The translations under genes were made by a program, and so were the position numbers. Of a stretch of 64,000 nucleotides of DNA, positions 44,102-52,247 are shown piece by piece. Source of the stretch: Mucilaginibacter ginsenosidivorax (GTDB lineage: Bacteria > Bacteroidota > Bacteroidia > Sphingobacteriales > Sphingobacteriaceae); assembly GCF_007971525.1 (NCBI RefSeq), contig NZ_CP042437.1, forward strand, positions 6,758,001 through 6,822,000. The letters run 5' to 3'. The notes under the pieces were generated by a model. The model was not told the DNA's origin, did no database searches, and saw only the letters and a list, made by a program, of their open reading frames with translations. Numbering within the stretch: the stretch's first letter is position 1; each line of letters opens with the position of its first letter.

Positions 44102-44280
44102 TTAGGATGAACGCTGGTCACGACTCACCCAGGCTACGCTACGCTGGCCGACCCGCTCTCCGGCTTACGCCGCATAGAGGGTAAACCCCATTTTATATTT
44201 TTGCCCCTCTATGCGCGAAGCGGAGAGAGAGGGGCAGAACGAGCATAGCGATGTTCGGGGTGAGTCGAGTCGCCGCCGTG
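44102..44280. repeat. Compound inverted repeat CGACTCACCC / CATAGAGGG
   Basis: Outer arms CGACTCACCC (44121) and GGGTGAGTCG (44258); inner arms CCGCATAGAGGG (about 44170) and CCCCTCTATGCG (about 44204). Together with the preceding element it fills the gap between convergent genes. No protein is encoded. Confidence 0.7.
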
Positions 44281-44284
44281 CGAG

Positions 44285-44842
44285 TTACTTCACCGGCGCT
44301 GTTTCCTTTTTATATTCCTCATTTAGGCCGGCAAGTACTTCTTTGGTTACATCAAGGCTTTCGTCACCATAAAGCAAGGATGGGTTTGATTTTGAGTAAG
44401 TAAGCACAATTTTATAGCCTTTTGTTTTAGTATAAGTTTTTAAGTATGCGGTTATACGGTCGTAAAGCTTGGTGTTTTGTTCAGCTTCTTCATCCTGCAA
44501 TTGCTTGCCTGTATTTTGGGACAACGCTTGTAATGCCTGTTGTTTTGCTGCCAGGCGTTTCTCTGTAGCGGTACGCTGTACCAGGCTGAGTGAAGCCGCG
44601 CTTTTTTGATAAGTGGCTACTTCCTTTTGAAATGCTGTGCCTTTTGCTGTAATTTCGGCTTGCGCCCTTTGCGAAAGGTCCTGCAATTTAAATTTTACAG
44701 CTTTATAATATTCATAATTGTTGATAAGCGAATCTGAATTAACAAAAACAACAGTATTGACTGTGCCGGTAGCGGGTGCAGTTTGCGCATTTGCGGCAAG
44801 CGAGGTTAATATAATAAAGGCTGCGATGATAGTATACTTCAT
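44285..44842 (-). CDS. OmpH/Skp-family periplasmic chaperone
   Basis: 185-residue exported protein: signal peptide MKYTIIAAFIILTSLAANAQ, a short beta part (VVFVNSDSLINNYEYYKAV), then a long coiled coil (about 55-140, FKLQDLSQRAQAEITAKGTAFQKEVATYQKSAASL and on, rich in Gln, Ala and Lys) and a terminal beta part with YKIVLTYSKSNPSLLYGDESLDVTKEVLAGLN. This is the Skp tentacle plan; such trimers carry unfolded outer-membrane proteins across the periplasm. It stands alone here rather than next to bamA, where many OmpH genes sit, so it is probably an extra paralogue. Confidence 0.9.
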   Translation of the reverse strand: MKYTIIAAFIILTSLAANAQTAPATGTVNTVVFVNSDSLINNYEYYKAVKFKLQDLSQRAQAEITAKGTAFQKEVATYQKSAASLSLVQRTATEKRLAAKQQALQALSQNTGKQLQDEEAEQNTKLYDRITAYLKTYTKTKGYKIVLTYSKSNPSLLYGDESLDVTKEVLAGLNEEYKKETAPVK

Positions 44843-45048
44843 AATTTATAGATTTAAAAACTGCGAAGTTACAGGTTAAAAGTAAAAGGCCTTGCCCATT
44901 CAGGAAAAAATAAATTCATTCCTCTCATTATTGTTTTGATTTTGTGCTTTATATGATAACCCTAATTCATTTTTGATAATTTGCAGAAGAAGTAAGTGGG
45001 AATATAATAGCAGTAACTGGTTCTCTTATAGCAGGGTAACCGCTTTTA

Positions 45049-45217
45049 AATTTTCTCGGCTACAATAGTGTTGGCGTTTACAAAATAATACACATTTAAG
45101 CTGTCTCGTATAGACTATCTGTTTGTAGAAAACCAACAGTTAACCCTTTTTTGCTCCTTCGGAGCTACCTTTATTCAGGATCAGCTTATAAAAGCGATTT
45201 CCCTGCTCTTGTGGTGC
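45049..45217. repeat. Interspersed 150-170-base repeat, copy 1
   Basis: Matches 48555-48727 along its length: GCTTTTAAA, TTTACAAAATAATACAC, TTTAAGCTG-CTCGTA, GTTTGTAGAA, then the hairpin GCTCC-TTC-GGAGC and TACCTTT, ending ATTTCC. The surrounding gap (44843-45276) holds no gene. Confidence 0.78.
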
Positions 45218-45276
45218 TGATAGTAGCATTTCTATAAAAAAAGCATATATTATCCCTGAAATTTTTATCTTGACGC

Positions 45277-46449
45277 ATGAAAAAACTGCTGTTTCCTTTA
45301 CTTTTCCTTTCTTTAAAACTTTGCGCGCAGGATGCCGCTAAAATTCACCAGAAAGCAATTTTAATAGATACCCATAACGATGTATTATCTAACGAACTGA
45401 TTACGAAGTTTGATTTGGGTAAACGGCAAACCGAGGGCGATTTTGATTTGGTACGCGCCAAAGAGGGCGGGCTGGATGCACAGATCTTCTCTATCTGGTG
45501 TGGCGAAAATTATGGTAAAGGTACCGCCTTTGCCTTTGCCAATCGCGAAATTGATTCGTTATACGCGCTTATAAAACGCTATCCGGATAAAATTACGCTG
45601 GTACATAACAGCGCCGAACTGAAAAAAGCGGTAGACCAAAAAAAGCTGGCCGCACTAATCGGGGTTGAAGGCGGGCACATGATTGAAGACCGAATGGATT
45701 ATATTGACAGCCTGGCCAAACGGGGCATGAATTATTTAACCCTTACCTGGAACAACAGCACCTCGTGGGCAACTTCGGCCCGTGATGAGGTGACTAAAAA
45801 AGACAGCCTGAAGTTTTTAGGCCTTACCGATTATGGCAAGCAAATTGTTAAGCACCTGAACCAATTGGGGGTTATGGTTGATGTATCGCACGTAGGCGAA
45901 CGCACCTTTTATGATGTGCTGGCCACCACTACCAAGCCCGTTATTGCATCGCATAGCTGCGCCTGGAGTATCGACCCCAGCAGGCGCAATATGAAAGACT
46001 ATCAGTTGAAAGCCCTGGCCAAAAACGGGGGAGTGATCTGCCTTAATTTTTATAGTGGATTTGTGGATAGCACCTATTCGCCAAAAGTGGCCGTGTTTTT
46101 ACACCAGCACAGAGCCGAGCTGGATTCGCTTACCAAAATTTACAACGATGGCGACCTGGCCAACATCAGGCTGAATGCGATGTATAAAGCCGAATCGGAC
46201 AAAATTCGTCCGCCCCTGAGTTTACTCATTCATCATATCGATTACATAGTAAAATTAATAGGGGTGGATCATGTAGGCATCGGTTCGGATTTTGATGGCG
46301 CCGAATCCTATCCGCTGGGACTTGATAGCGTGAGCGATTATCCAAAAATCACCGAAGAACTACTGAAACTAAACTACACCGAAAAAGATATTGATAAAAT
46401 TTTAGGCGGCAATGTGATGCGGGTTTTGAAGGCTAATACGGGGAAATAG
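45277..46449 (+). CDS. Membrane dipeptidase (peptidase family M19)
   Basis: Zinc-dependent renal-dipeptidase-type enzyme of 390 residues with signal peptide MKKLLFPLLFLSLKLCAQ, so periplasmic. Metal ligands are in order: His and Asp in IDTHNDVLS, Glu in GVEGGHMIED, His in DVSHVGER and His in VIASHSCAW, with the substrate-site GIGSDFDGAES near the end. It hydrolyses dipeptides, and some bacterial members act on cell-wall or D-amino-acid dipeptides. A promoter word for the next gene overlaps the region just after its stop codon. Confidence 0.95.
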   Translation: MKKLLFPLLFLSLKLCAQDAAKIHQKAILIDTHNDVLSNELITKFDLGKRQTEGDFDLVRAKEGGLDAQIFSIWCGENYGKGTAFAFANREIDSLYALIKRYPDKITLVHNSAELKKAVDQKKLAALIGVEGGHMIEDRMDYIDSLAKRGMNYLTLTWNNSTSWATSARDEVTKKDSLKFLGLTDYGKQIVKHLNQLGVMVDVSHVGERTFYDVLATTTKPVIASHSCAWSIDPSRRNMKDYQLKALAKNGGVICLNFYSGFVDSTYSPKVAVFLHQHRAELDSLTKIYNDGDLANIRLNAMYKAESDKIRPPLSLLIHHIDYIVKLIGVDHVGIGSDFDGAESYPLGLDSVSDYPKITEELLKLNYTEKDIDKILGGNVMRVLKANTGK

Positions 46450-46450
46450 C

Positions 46451-46458
46451 TATATTTG
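46451..46458 (+). promoter_or_regulatory. TAnnTTTG -7 element between the dipeptidase and MORN/TonB genes
   Basis: TATATTTG starts two bases past the dipeptidase stop; a TTTG at 46425-46428 inside the gene end is 22 bases upstream, close to the usual 19. It suggests that the next gene has its own promoter. Confidence 0.5.
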
Positions 46459-46479
46459 CGATAACCTTTTTATCACGAT

Positions 46480-47430
46480 ATGATTAAAAAATTACTCTTC
46501 ATTTTGTTTTCTGTAACTGTTATAAGTTCAAATCTATACGCCCAGGATAAGTATGTAGTTTTTATGGATCGTAATGGCCAACGCGTGGCAGATAGGATGC
46601 AGGCGGCTTCTTATTCATTTATCCAAAAGCTGCAAGATTCGGCATGGTTTGTAAAAGAGTTTGATATGCGCGATACTATCATCTCTTCGGGCTATTACAA
46701 AGATGAAAAATTGACTATTCCAACCGGTAAATTCATTTATTACGAAAAAAAACAACCATTAACCGGGTTCGCAGGCATAAATGTAGATACCATGAACCAC
46801 ATAAAAATTTCAGGATATTTTTTAAATGGTAAAAAAAATGGCGTTTGGCGCGAGTATGACACTGGCAGGCTACAATATTTAAAAACTTACGTCGACGATA
46901 AATTGGATGGATTGTACCAAAATTTTAGTATGGCAGGCGATGGGGTTGTTTTTGAGGGTTACTACGTTAATGGGCATAAAGAGGGCGACTGGTGTACTTT
47001 GGGTAGTGACGGTTTTGCAGATAGGGTAGAGGTTTTTAATAAAAAAGGGGTTGTAGTTAAGCACTACAATTACGTTTTAAACGATTTTCGTGCGCCGGAG
47101 ATGCCTTATAACCTGAGTACCTATATGAAACGCAAAACTGAAAATTACGTTTTTAAAAGAAGCACGGGGAAAATTGTTGTAAGCTTTGTGGTTACAAAAG
47201 AGGGGAGCATAACAAATCCTAAAGTCATCACCTCTTTTGATCAGGAACTTGATGATTTAGTTGTTGATGCTTTAACCAGCTCTGCTAAATGGAAACCTGC
47301 GTTTGCAAAAGGGCAAAATATTAATTGCAATTTTACCATAACCCTTAATATCTACGAGTCGTCGTTGAATTTAAGTAATCCGGCTAATCTCCATAAAAAA
47401 TACAATCTTCAAACAGGTTCATACCAATAA
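46480..47430 (+). CDS. Secreted MORN-repeat protein with TonB-like C-terminal domain
   Basis: 316-residue exported protein: signal peptide MIKKLLFILFSVTVISSNLYAQ; residues about 95-190 hold three to four MORN-like repeats (FLNGKKNGVWREYDTGRLQYLKTY, DDKLDGLYQNFS, YYVNGHKEGDWCTLGSDG); residues about 215-300 are a TonB C-terminal-like domain (GKIVVSFVVTKEGSITNPKVI, LDDLVVDALTSSAKWKPAFAKGQ). Such proteins are often labelled energy transducer TonB, but this one has no membrane anchor, Pro-rich spacer or ExbBD partner, so energy transduction is doubtful. Function unknown. Confidence 0.82.
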   Translation: MIKKLLFILFSVTVISSNLYAQDKYVVFMDRNGQRVADRMQAASYSFIQKLQDSAWFVKEFDMRDTIISSGYYKDEKLTIPTGKFIYYEKKQPLTGFAGINVDTMNHIKISGYFLNGKKNGVWREYDTGRLQYLKTYVDDKLDGLYQNFSMAGDGVVFEGYYVNGHKEGDWCTLGSDGFADRVEVFNKKGVVVKHYNYVLNDFRAPEMPYNLSTYMKRKTENYVFKRSTGKIVVSFVVTKEGSITNPKVITSFDQELDDLVVDALTSSAKWKPAFAKGQNINCNFTITLNIYESSLNLSNPANLHKKYNLQTGSYQ

Positions 47431-47471
47431 ATTGTTTACCCTTTACTGACCCTGTAATCCCACTTTTTTTA

Positions 47472-47479
47472 TAAATTTG
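47472..47479 (+). promoter_or_regulatory. TAnnTTTG -7 promoter element of trxB
   Basis: TAAATTTG, 17 bases before the trxB ATG at 47497. Confidence 0.5.
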
Positions 47480-47496
47480 TGCCTCATTTATAACAA

Positions 47497-48453
47497 ATGT
47501 CTGAAGAATTAGAACACGTAAAATGCCTGATCATCGGATCGGGCCCGGCAGGATATACTGCTGCCATATATGCCTCAAGGGCCGATCTTAAACCGGTAAT
47601 GTATACTGGTTTATTAGCCGGCGGGCAACTAACACAAACAACCGACGTAGAAAACTTCCCTGGTTATCCGGAAGGCATCATGGGCCCCGAAATGATGGAA
47701 GATTTCAGGAAACAGGCCGAACGCCTGGGTACCGACATCCGTTTTGGCTATGTAAGCTCGGTTGATTTTACCAGCCTGCCGCATAAAGTGGTGGTTGATG
47801 AGGTGAAAACTATTCTTGCCGATACCGTTATCGTTTCAACAGGTGCATCGGCCAAATGGCTGGGCCTGCCATCCGAGCAAAAATATAGTGGCTTTGGTGT
47901 TTCGGCCTGTGCCGTATGCGATGGTTTCTTTTTTAAAGGCCAGGATGTAGCCATTGTAGGTGCCGGCGATACCGCTGCCGAAGAAGCTACCTACCTTGCC
48001 AAATTATGCCGTAAGGTTTACATGATTGTTCGCCGCGATGAATTCCGCGCCTCAAAAGCAATGGTGCACCGCGTGAAAAATACACCCAATATCGAAATCC
48101 TGTACAATACCGAAACCAAAGAGATTCTTGGCGATGGGCAAAGCGTAACGGCGGTTAAAGTAATTAACAATGTTACCAATATTGAAACCGACCTTAACGT
48201 TACCGGTTTTTTTGTGGCGATAGGTCATCACCCCAATACCGATATTTTTAAAGGCTGGTTAAACATGGACGAGACAGGTTATATCATAACCCGCCCCGGA
48301 TCAACAGAAACCAACGTAGAAGGTGTATTTTGCTGCGGCGATGCCCAGGATCATATATACCGCCAGGCTGTAACAGCCGCAGGCACCGGCTGTATGGCCG
48401 CTATCGACGCCGAGCGTTACCTTGCCGGCAAAGAGCATGTGGTAACGGCGTAA
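47497..48453 (+). CDS. trxB: Thioredoxin-disulfide reductase
   Basis: FAD-dependent enzyme that reduces thioredoxin with NADPH in the cytoplasm. Of 318 residues, the FAD motif is GSGPAGYTAAIYA (about 14-26), the redox pair is Cys138-A-V-Cys141 followed by DG, and the NADPH motif is GAGDTAAEEA, then the C-terminal FAD motif GVFCCGDAQDHIYRQAVTAAGTG. Length and spacing are canonical for the low-molecular-weight type. No thioredoxin gene is adjacent. A hairpin terminator lies 52 bases beyond the stop codon. Confidence 0.97.
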   Translation: MSEELEHVKCLIIGSGPAGYTAAIYASRADLKPVMYTGLLAGGQLTQTTDVENFPGYPEGIMGPEMMEDFRKQAERLGTDIRFGYVSSVDFTSLPHKVVVDEVKTILADTVIVSTGASAKWLGLPSEQKYSGFGVSACAVCDGFFFKGQDVAIVGAGDTAAEEATYLAKLCRKVYMIVRRDEFRASKAMVHRVKNTPNIEILYNTETKEILGDGQSVTAVKVINNVTNIETDLNVTGFFVAIGHHPNTDIFKGWLNMDETGYIITRPGSTETNVEGVFCCGDAQDHIYRQAVTAAGTGCMAAIDAERYLAGKEHVVTA

Positions 48454-48457
48454 AAGC

Positions 48458-48492
48458 CCCACCCAACCCTCCCCGAAAGGGAGAGGGCTTTG
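48458..48492. repeat. C-rich repeat, copy 3 (short)
   Basis: CCCCACCCAACCCTCCCCGA and GGGAGAGGGCT pair weakly; it is the shortest of the C/G-rich elements and directly precedes the trxB terminator. Confidence 0.45.
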
Positions 48493-48504
48493 AATAAGCA
48501 TTTG

Positions 48505-48534
48505 AAAGCTGCCCGGAAACGGGCGGCTTTTTTT
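48505..48534 (+). terminator. Rho-independent terminator of trxB
   Basis: AAAGCTGCCCG and CGGGCGGCTTT form an 11-base-pair stem with one G-T wobble and a GAAA tetraloop, then a T-run. Confidence 0.9.
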
Positions 48535-48554
48535 ATTGGGCATTTTGGCATAGT

Positions 48555-48727
48555 AATAGCTTTTAAACTTTATTAGCTGTACACGGTTTACCTTTACAAA
48601 ATAATACACTTTTAAGCTGCCTCGTAGAGGCTACCAGTTTGTAGAACAAACTGTTCAACCGTTTTTGCTCCATAGGAGCTACCTTTCTTCTGGATCAACT
48701 TTTAAATGCGGTTTCCTTAGGCACTTT
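48555..48727. repeat. Interspersed 150-170-base repeat, copy 2
   Basis: Same element as 45049-45217, same orientation; the apical hairpin here is GCTCC-ATA-GGAGC, i.e. the stem is kept while the loop changed. Confidence 0.78.
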
Positions 48728-48761
48728 GGCGGTGGCTGGTGAAATTTTCCTTGATTTTCTG

Positions 48762-48824
48762 TATATTTGTATAGCAACAAAAAACAGGGCATTATCTTGC
48801 AAAGGTAAATGCCCTGTTTTTATT
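48762..48824 (+). other. Promoter word followed at once by a perfect 13-base-pair hairpin
   Basis: TATATTTG at 48762-48769 would start transcription near 48774; AAAACAGGGCATT (48781-48793) and AATGCCCTGTTTT (48808-48820) then form a terminator-like hairpin with a T-run. Any transcript would be only about 45 bases. The loop read on the other strand contains TACCTTTG, a -7 word. It could be a tiny RNA, an attenuator or a bidirectional terminator remnant. Confidence 0.4.
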
Positions 48825-48899
48825 AATGACAAAAACGTTGTTATTAATTCTTTTTATTAAATATTTGACTATCAGATTTATATGTTGTAAGCGAATATG

Positions 48900-48985
48900 A
48901 AAAAAATGTTTAATAGTGTATAAAAAGTATGCAAAAGTATCTGAAAAGTATCCGAAAAATGTATCAAAAGTGACAAAAAAGACTG
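48900..48985. repeat. Phased A-tract region upstream of the hexosaminidase gene
   Basis: AAAAAGTATG, AAAAGTATCTG, AAAAGTATCCG, AAAAATGTATC and AAAAGTGAC follow one another with runs of A about 10-12 bases apart, close to one helical turn. This predicts bent DNA. No gene is convincing in 48825-49097. Confidence 0.5.
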
Positions 48986-49097
48986 CTTTTTTTCGTTGCC
49001 GTTTCGGCAAAAAAACATGAGTTTGTTACAATAGAAAACTTCTTATATTTTTTTAAAAAGTTATATATTCACGGCTCAGTACCAATCTCATACTACT

Positions 49098-51398
49098 ATG
49101 CTCAAAAAAACTGTCGTGATGCTAAGCGCATTGTTAACCGTGTTTACTATTGTTAAAGCCCAGGATACCGATCCGTATGCAGGGATTATCCCGGCGCCGG
49201 TGTCGCTCACAAAATCCCCCGGAACTTTCCTGTTCAGCCAGGAAACAAAGGTTCAGGCCGATTCGCCTTCAAACAAAGCGGTGGCGTTTTTTAAAGATTA
49301 CCTGGCCGGCAACCAGGCGTACAACGCGGCTATAGTTGCAAAAAACGCCGTAGCAGCCTCAAATGTCATCACCTTAACATCAGCAGGTACCGATAACCTG
49401 CCTGCCGAAGGTTACCGCCTAACCATTACCCCGCAGCAAATTACAGTAGCTGGTAAAGGAGCCGGATTGTTTTACGGCATTCAAACGCTTATCCAGCTAT
49501 TCCCTGCCGATAGGGCTGCCACAGCTAAATTGCCTTGCGTGCAGATTGAGGATTATCCACGTTTTGGCTACCGTGGCGCCATGCTTGATGTAGGCCGGCA
49601 CTTTTTTGGCGTAGAGATGGTTAAAAAATATATCGACCTGCTGGCTGCCTACAAGCTAAACAACTTTCACTGGCACCTTACCGAAGACCAGGGCTGGCGC
49701 ATCGAGATAAAAAAATATCCAAAGCTTACGCAAATCAGCAGTATGCGTGCGCAAACGCTCATTGGTGGTTACCGCGACAAAACACCACAGCAGTTTGACG
49801 GTACCCCTTACGGCGGTTTTTACACCCAGGACCAAATTCGCGATGTAGTAAAATATGCCGCCGCCAGGTACATCAACATCGTACCCGAAATTGAAATGCC
49901 GGGCCACTCGCAAGCCGCGCTGGCTGCTTACCCTGAGCTGAGTTGCGACCCAACCAAAACGTACAAACCCGCCGAAACCTGGGGCGTATTTAAAGATATC
50001 TATTGTCCGTCCGATAAAACATTTGCCTTTATACAGGATGTATTGACTGAGGTGATGGCGCTGTTTCCCAGCAAGTACATCCACATTGGGGGCGACGAAG
50101 CCCCTAAAGATGCCTGGAAACAGTCGGTATTTTGCCAGCAGCTGATTAAAAAACTAAAACTGAAAGATGAGAATGAGCTGCAAAGCTATTTTATACAACG
50201 GGTTGAAAAATTTGTAAACTCCAAAGGCCGCAACATCATTGGCTGGGACGAAATTTTAGAAGGTGGCCTTGCCCCGAATGCTGCTGTAATGAGCTGGCGC
50301 GGCGAAGAAGGCGGTATTGCAGCCGCTCAACAAAAGCATAACGTGATAATGACACCTGGCAGCCACGGCCTTTATATAGATCACGGGCAGGGCAAACCAA
50401 GCCAGGAGCCACTGAATATTGGCGGTAACGAGCCGTTATCAAAAATTTATAGCTACGATCCAACTCCTGAAGCATTAACACCCGAGCAAAAAACTTACAT
50501 TATGGGTGTACAGGCCAACCTTTGGACCGAGTATGTAGCTACCGAGGCTAAAGTACAGTTTATGCTGCTGCCACGCTTAATGGCCTTATCTGAAATTGCC
50601 TGGAGCCCGTTAGCTAACAAAAACTTTAAAGATTTTAGTGAAACCCGTTTACCATCGCACTTAGCCTGGCTGGATAAAAACAACCTTGATTATCATGTGC
50701 CGGTTGCTATTGGAGCAAAAGATACCGTAATGATTGGGTCGCAGGTGAGCGTGAACCTGAAATCGCCGGTTGATGGTGCAAAAATTTACTATACTATTGA
50801 TGGCTACACGCCACGCGAAACTGATTTGGAGTATCATATTCCGATGAACTACGATGTACCAACCGACCAGTACCGCGAATTACAAACTATTGTAATTACG
50901 CCATCGGGCAAGCGTAGCAATGTTACCCGCACATTGGTTTACAATAAAGTACCTTTTGCAGCCGTTAATTACACAGGCAACGCAAGTGGCCTTAAATACC
51001 AATTATTTACAGGCACTTTTGGCAGTACAAGCCAGTTAATAGGCTTGCCAAGCGATAGCGGAGCGGTAAAAAACTTTAGTACAACAGATTTCAGGAAAAG
51101 TAAAGGTAAGTTTGGTGTAATTTACAACGGATTTATTAATATTGAAGCTGATGGCAACTATGGCTTCTCGACATTATCGGCCAACGGCTCGGTTTTGTTG
51201 ATAGAAGACCAGGTTATAGTTGATAATGATGGCAAGCATATAACCAATGAGCAATTTGGTGCCGCGCCTTTATTAAAAGGTTACCACAAGTTTACACTTA
51301 AATATGTAGACGCCGGTGGCAACAACACGTTGAAAGTGTTTATATCGGCACCGGGCAAAACCAAGGCTGAGTTGACCGCCGATGTGCTGAAAAATTAA
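49098..51398 (+). CDS. Secreted beta-N-acetylhexosaminidase, GH20, with C-terminal PA14 domain
   Basis: 766-residue exported enzyme that takes terminal N-acetylglucosamine or N-acetylgalactosamine from glycans or chitin fragments. Signal peptide to about residue 21 (VFTIVKAQ); GH20b domain about 28-145 (IIPAPVSLTKSPGTF); GH20 barrel about 150-500 with the catalytic pair Asp333-Glu334 in HIGGDEAPKDAW and W-rich floor (FHWHLTEDQGWRIE, ANLWTEYV); a beta domain about 540-620 (VNLKSPVDGAKIYYTIDGYTPRE); and a PA14-like region about 640-760. It is 19 bases upstream of a lipoprotein gene and opens the glycan-use region. Confidence 0.96.
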   Translation: MLKKTVVMLSALLTVFTIVKAQDTDPYAGIIPAPVSLTKSPGTFLFSQETKVQADSPSNKAVAFFKDYLAGNQAYNAAIVAKNAVAASNVITLTSAGTDNLPAEGYRLTITPQQITVAGKGAGLFYGIQTLIQLFPADRAATAKLPCVQIEDYPRFGYRGAMLDVGRHFFGVEMVKKYIDLLAAYKLNNFHWHLTEDQGWRIEIKKYPKLTQISSMRAQTLIGGYRDKTPQQFDGTPYGGFYTQDQIRDVVKYAAARYINIVPEIEMPGHSQAALAAYPELSCDPTKTYKPAETWGVFKDIYCPSDKTFAFIQDVLTEVMALFPSKYIHIGGDEAPKDAWKQSVFCQQLIKKLKLKDENELQSYFIQRVEKFVNSKGRNIIGWDEILEGGLAPNAAVMSWRGEEGGIAAAQQKHNVIMTPGSHGLYIDHGQGKPSQEPLNIGGNEPLSKIYSYDPTPEALTPEQKTYIMGVQANLWTEYVATEAKVQFMLLPRLMALSEIAWSPLANKNFKDFSETRLPSHLAWLDKNNLDYHVPVAIGAKDTVMIGSQVSVNLKSPVDGAKIYYTIDGYTPRETDLEYHIPMNYDVPTDQYRELQTIVITPSGKRSNVTRTLVYNKVPFAAVNYTGNASGLKYQLFTGTFGSTSQLIGLPSDSGAVKNFSTTDFRKSKGKFGVIYNGFINIEADGNYGFSTLSANGSVLLIEDQVIVDNDGKHITNEQFGAAPLLKGYHKFTLKYVDAGGNNTLKVFISAPGKTKAELTADVLKN

Positions 51399-51417
51399 CA
51401 GAAGGATAAAACATATA

Positions 51418-52179
51418 ATGGTCAGGAGATTTTATTATATAACTTTTTTAATGGCCGCGGTGACTATGGCCGGCTGTGGCGGTAATCAACCTAAAACAGT
51501 CGGCCCGCCTGCAAAGCCCAAAGTGCCCGAACTGATGAAACCATTCAGGTACCATAAAATGATTGAGGTTTCGCCGGGGCAAAATTATGATGTGTTTAGC
51601 TGGGGCAGGGGATCGCAGGAAGCGGGTGCCTTTATGATCCTGCACTCTGATTCGGCCGCCATAAAATATACTACCACCACCGGCGATTTGGAAGGCCAGA
51701 TTATTGACGTGTATAACTCGGATATGGATGTAGATGGTAACCCCGAGATATTGATAGCCGCAAAATCAAAAGATACCATTAACCGTACCAGTATTTATGC
51801 ATTTGAGTTTAGTAACGATAATGGCAAAGCCAATAAACTCGATTTTCCTAAACTGAACAATTCACAGCGTAAAGGCTACCGCGGCGATGACAATTTTTAC
51901 ATTCGCGATGGCAAACTCATTCGTGAATTTCCAATTTATAAAGGCAGCGGTAAAGATGCTGCTTCAACAGGCGCAAAACGCCAGCTGGAGTATGGGTTAA
52001 GCCGCAACGAATTTACCGTAAAGCAACTAAGCAAAGATTCTGTTGATGTGGCTCCAAAAGCAGGTACAGCAAATGCCGCACCAAATAAACAAGACGATAA
52101 GCCAACGACAAAAAAATCTGAGAAGAAAAGTTCTTCTAAATCAAACAAGAAGAAAAAGCATAAAAGGCATAGGGAGTAA
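51418..52179 (+). CDS. Lipoprotein with a highly basic C-terminal tail
   Basis: 253-residue lipoprotein of unknown function: signal peptide with lipobox TMAGC, Cys20. Residues about 35-200 are beta-rich with an FG-GAP/VCBS-like DMDVDGNPEILIAA segment, suggesting a propeller blade or calcium-binding repeat. The last 40 residues are Lys/Ser-rich and end KKKKHKRHRE, an unusual tail for an outer-membrane lipoprotein that might bind acidic polymers. It follows the GH20 gene by 19 bases and is probably in the same transcript, so it may help anchor or present substrate. Confidence 0.72.
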   Translation: MVRRFYYITFLMAAVTMAGCGGNQPKTVGPPAKPKVPELMKPFRYHKMIEVSPGQNYDVFSWGRGSQEAGAFMILHSDSAAIKYTTTTGDLEGQIIDVYNSDMDVDGNPEILIAAKSKDTINRTSIYAFEFSNDNGKANKLDFPKLNNSQRKGYRGDDNFYIRDGKLIREFPIYKGSGKDAASTGAKRQLEYGLSRNEFTVKQLSKDSVDVAPKAGTANAAPNKQDDKPTTKKSEKKSSSKSNKKKKHKRHRE

Positions 52180-52201
52180 AAATTGTTGATAGCATGGCGA
52201 T

Positions 52202-52234
52202 AGACATACGAAGTTTTCAAAACTTCGTATGTCT
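52202..52234. terminator. 33-base perfect palindrome between convergent genes
   Basis: AGACATACGAAGTTTT (52202-52217), a single C, and AAAACTTCGTATGTCT (52219-52234) are exact complements. It lies between the ends of the lipoprotein and GH92 genes. With its A/T ends it can act as a two-way terminator; the one-base centre would also allow a cruciform. Confidence 0.75.
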
Positions 52235-52247
52235 GCGCACTCAGCTA

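Noticed and set aside
46480..47430. A true TonB energy transducer
   Set aside because: It has a cleavable signal instead of an anchor, no Pro-rich spacer and no ExbB/ExbD genes nearby.
48792..49010. 72-codon minus-strand frame upstream of the GH20 gene
   Set aside because: Phe/Tyr/Lys-rich translation of an A-tract region with no start context; it reads out of the hairpin at 48781-48820.
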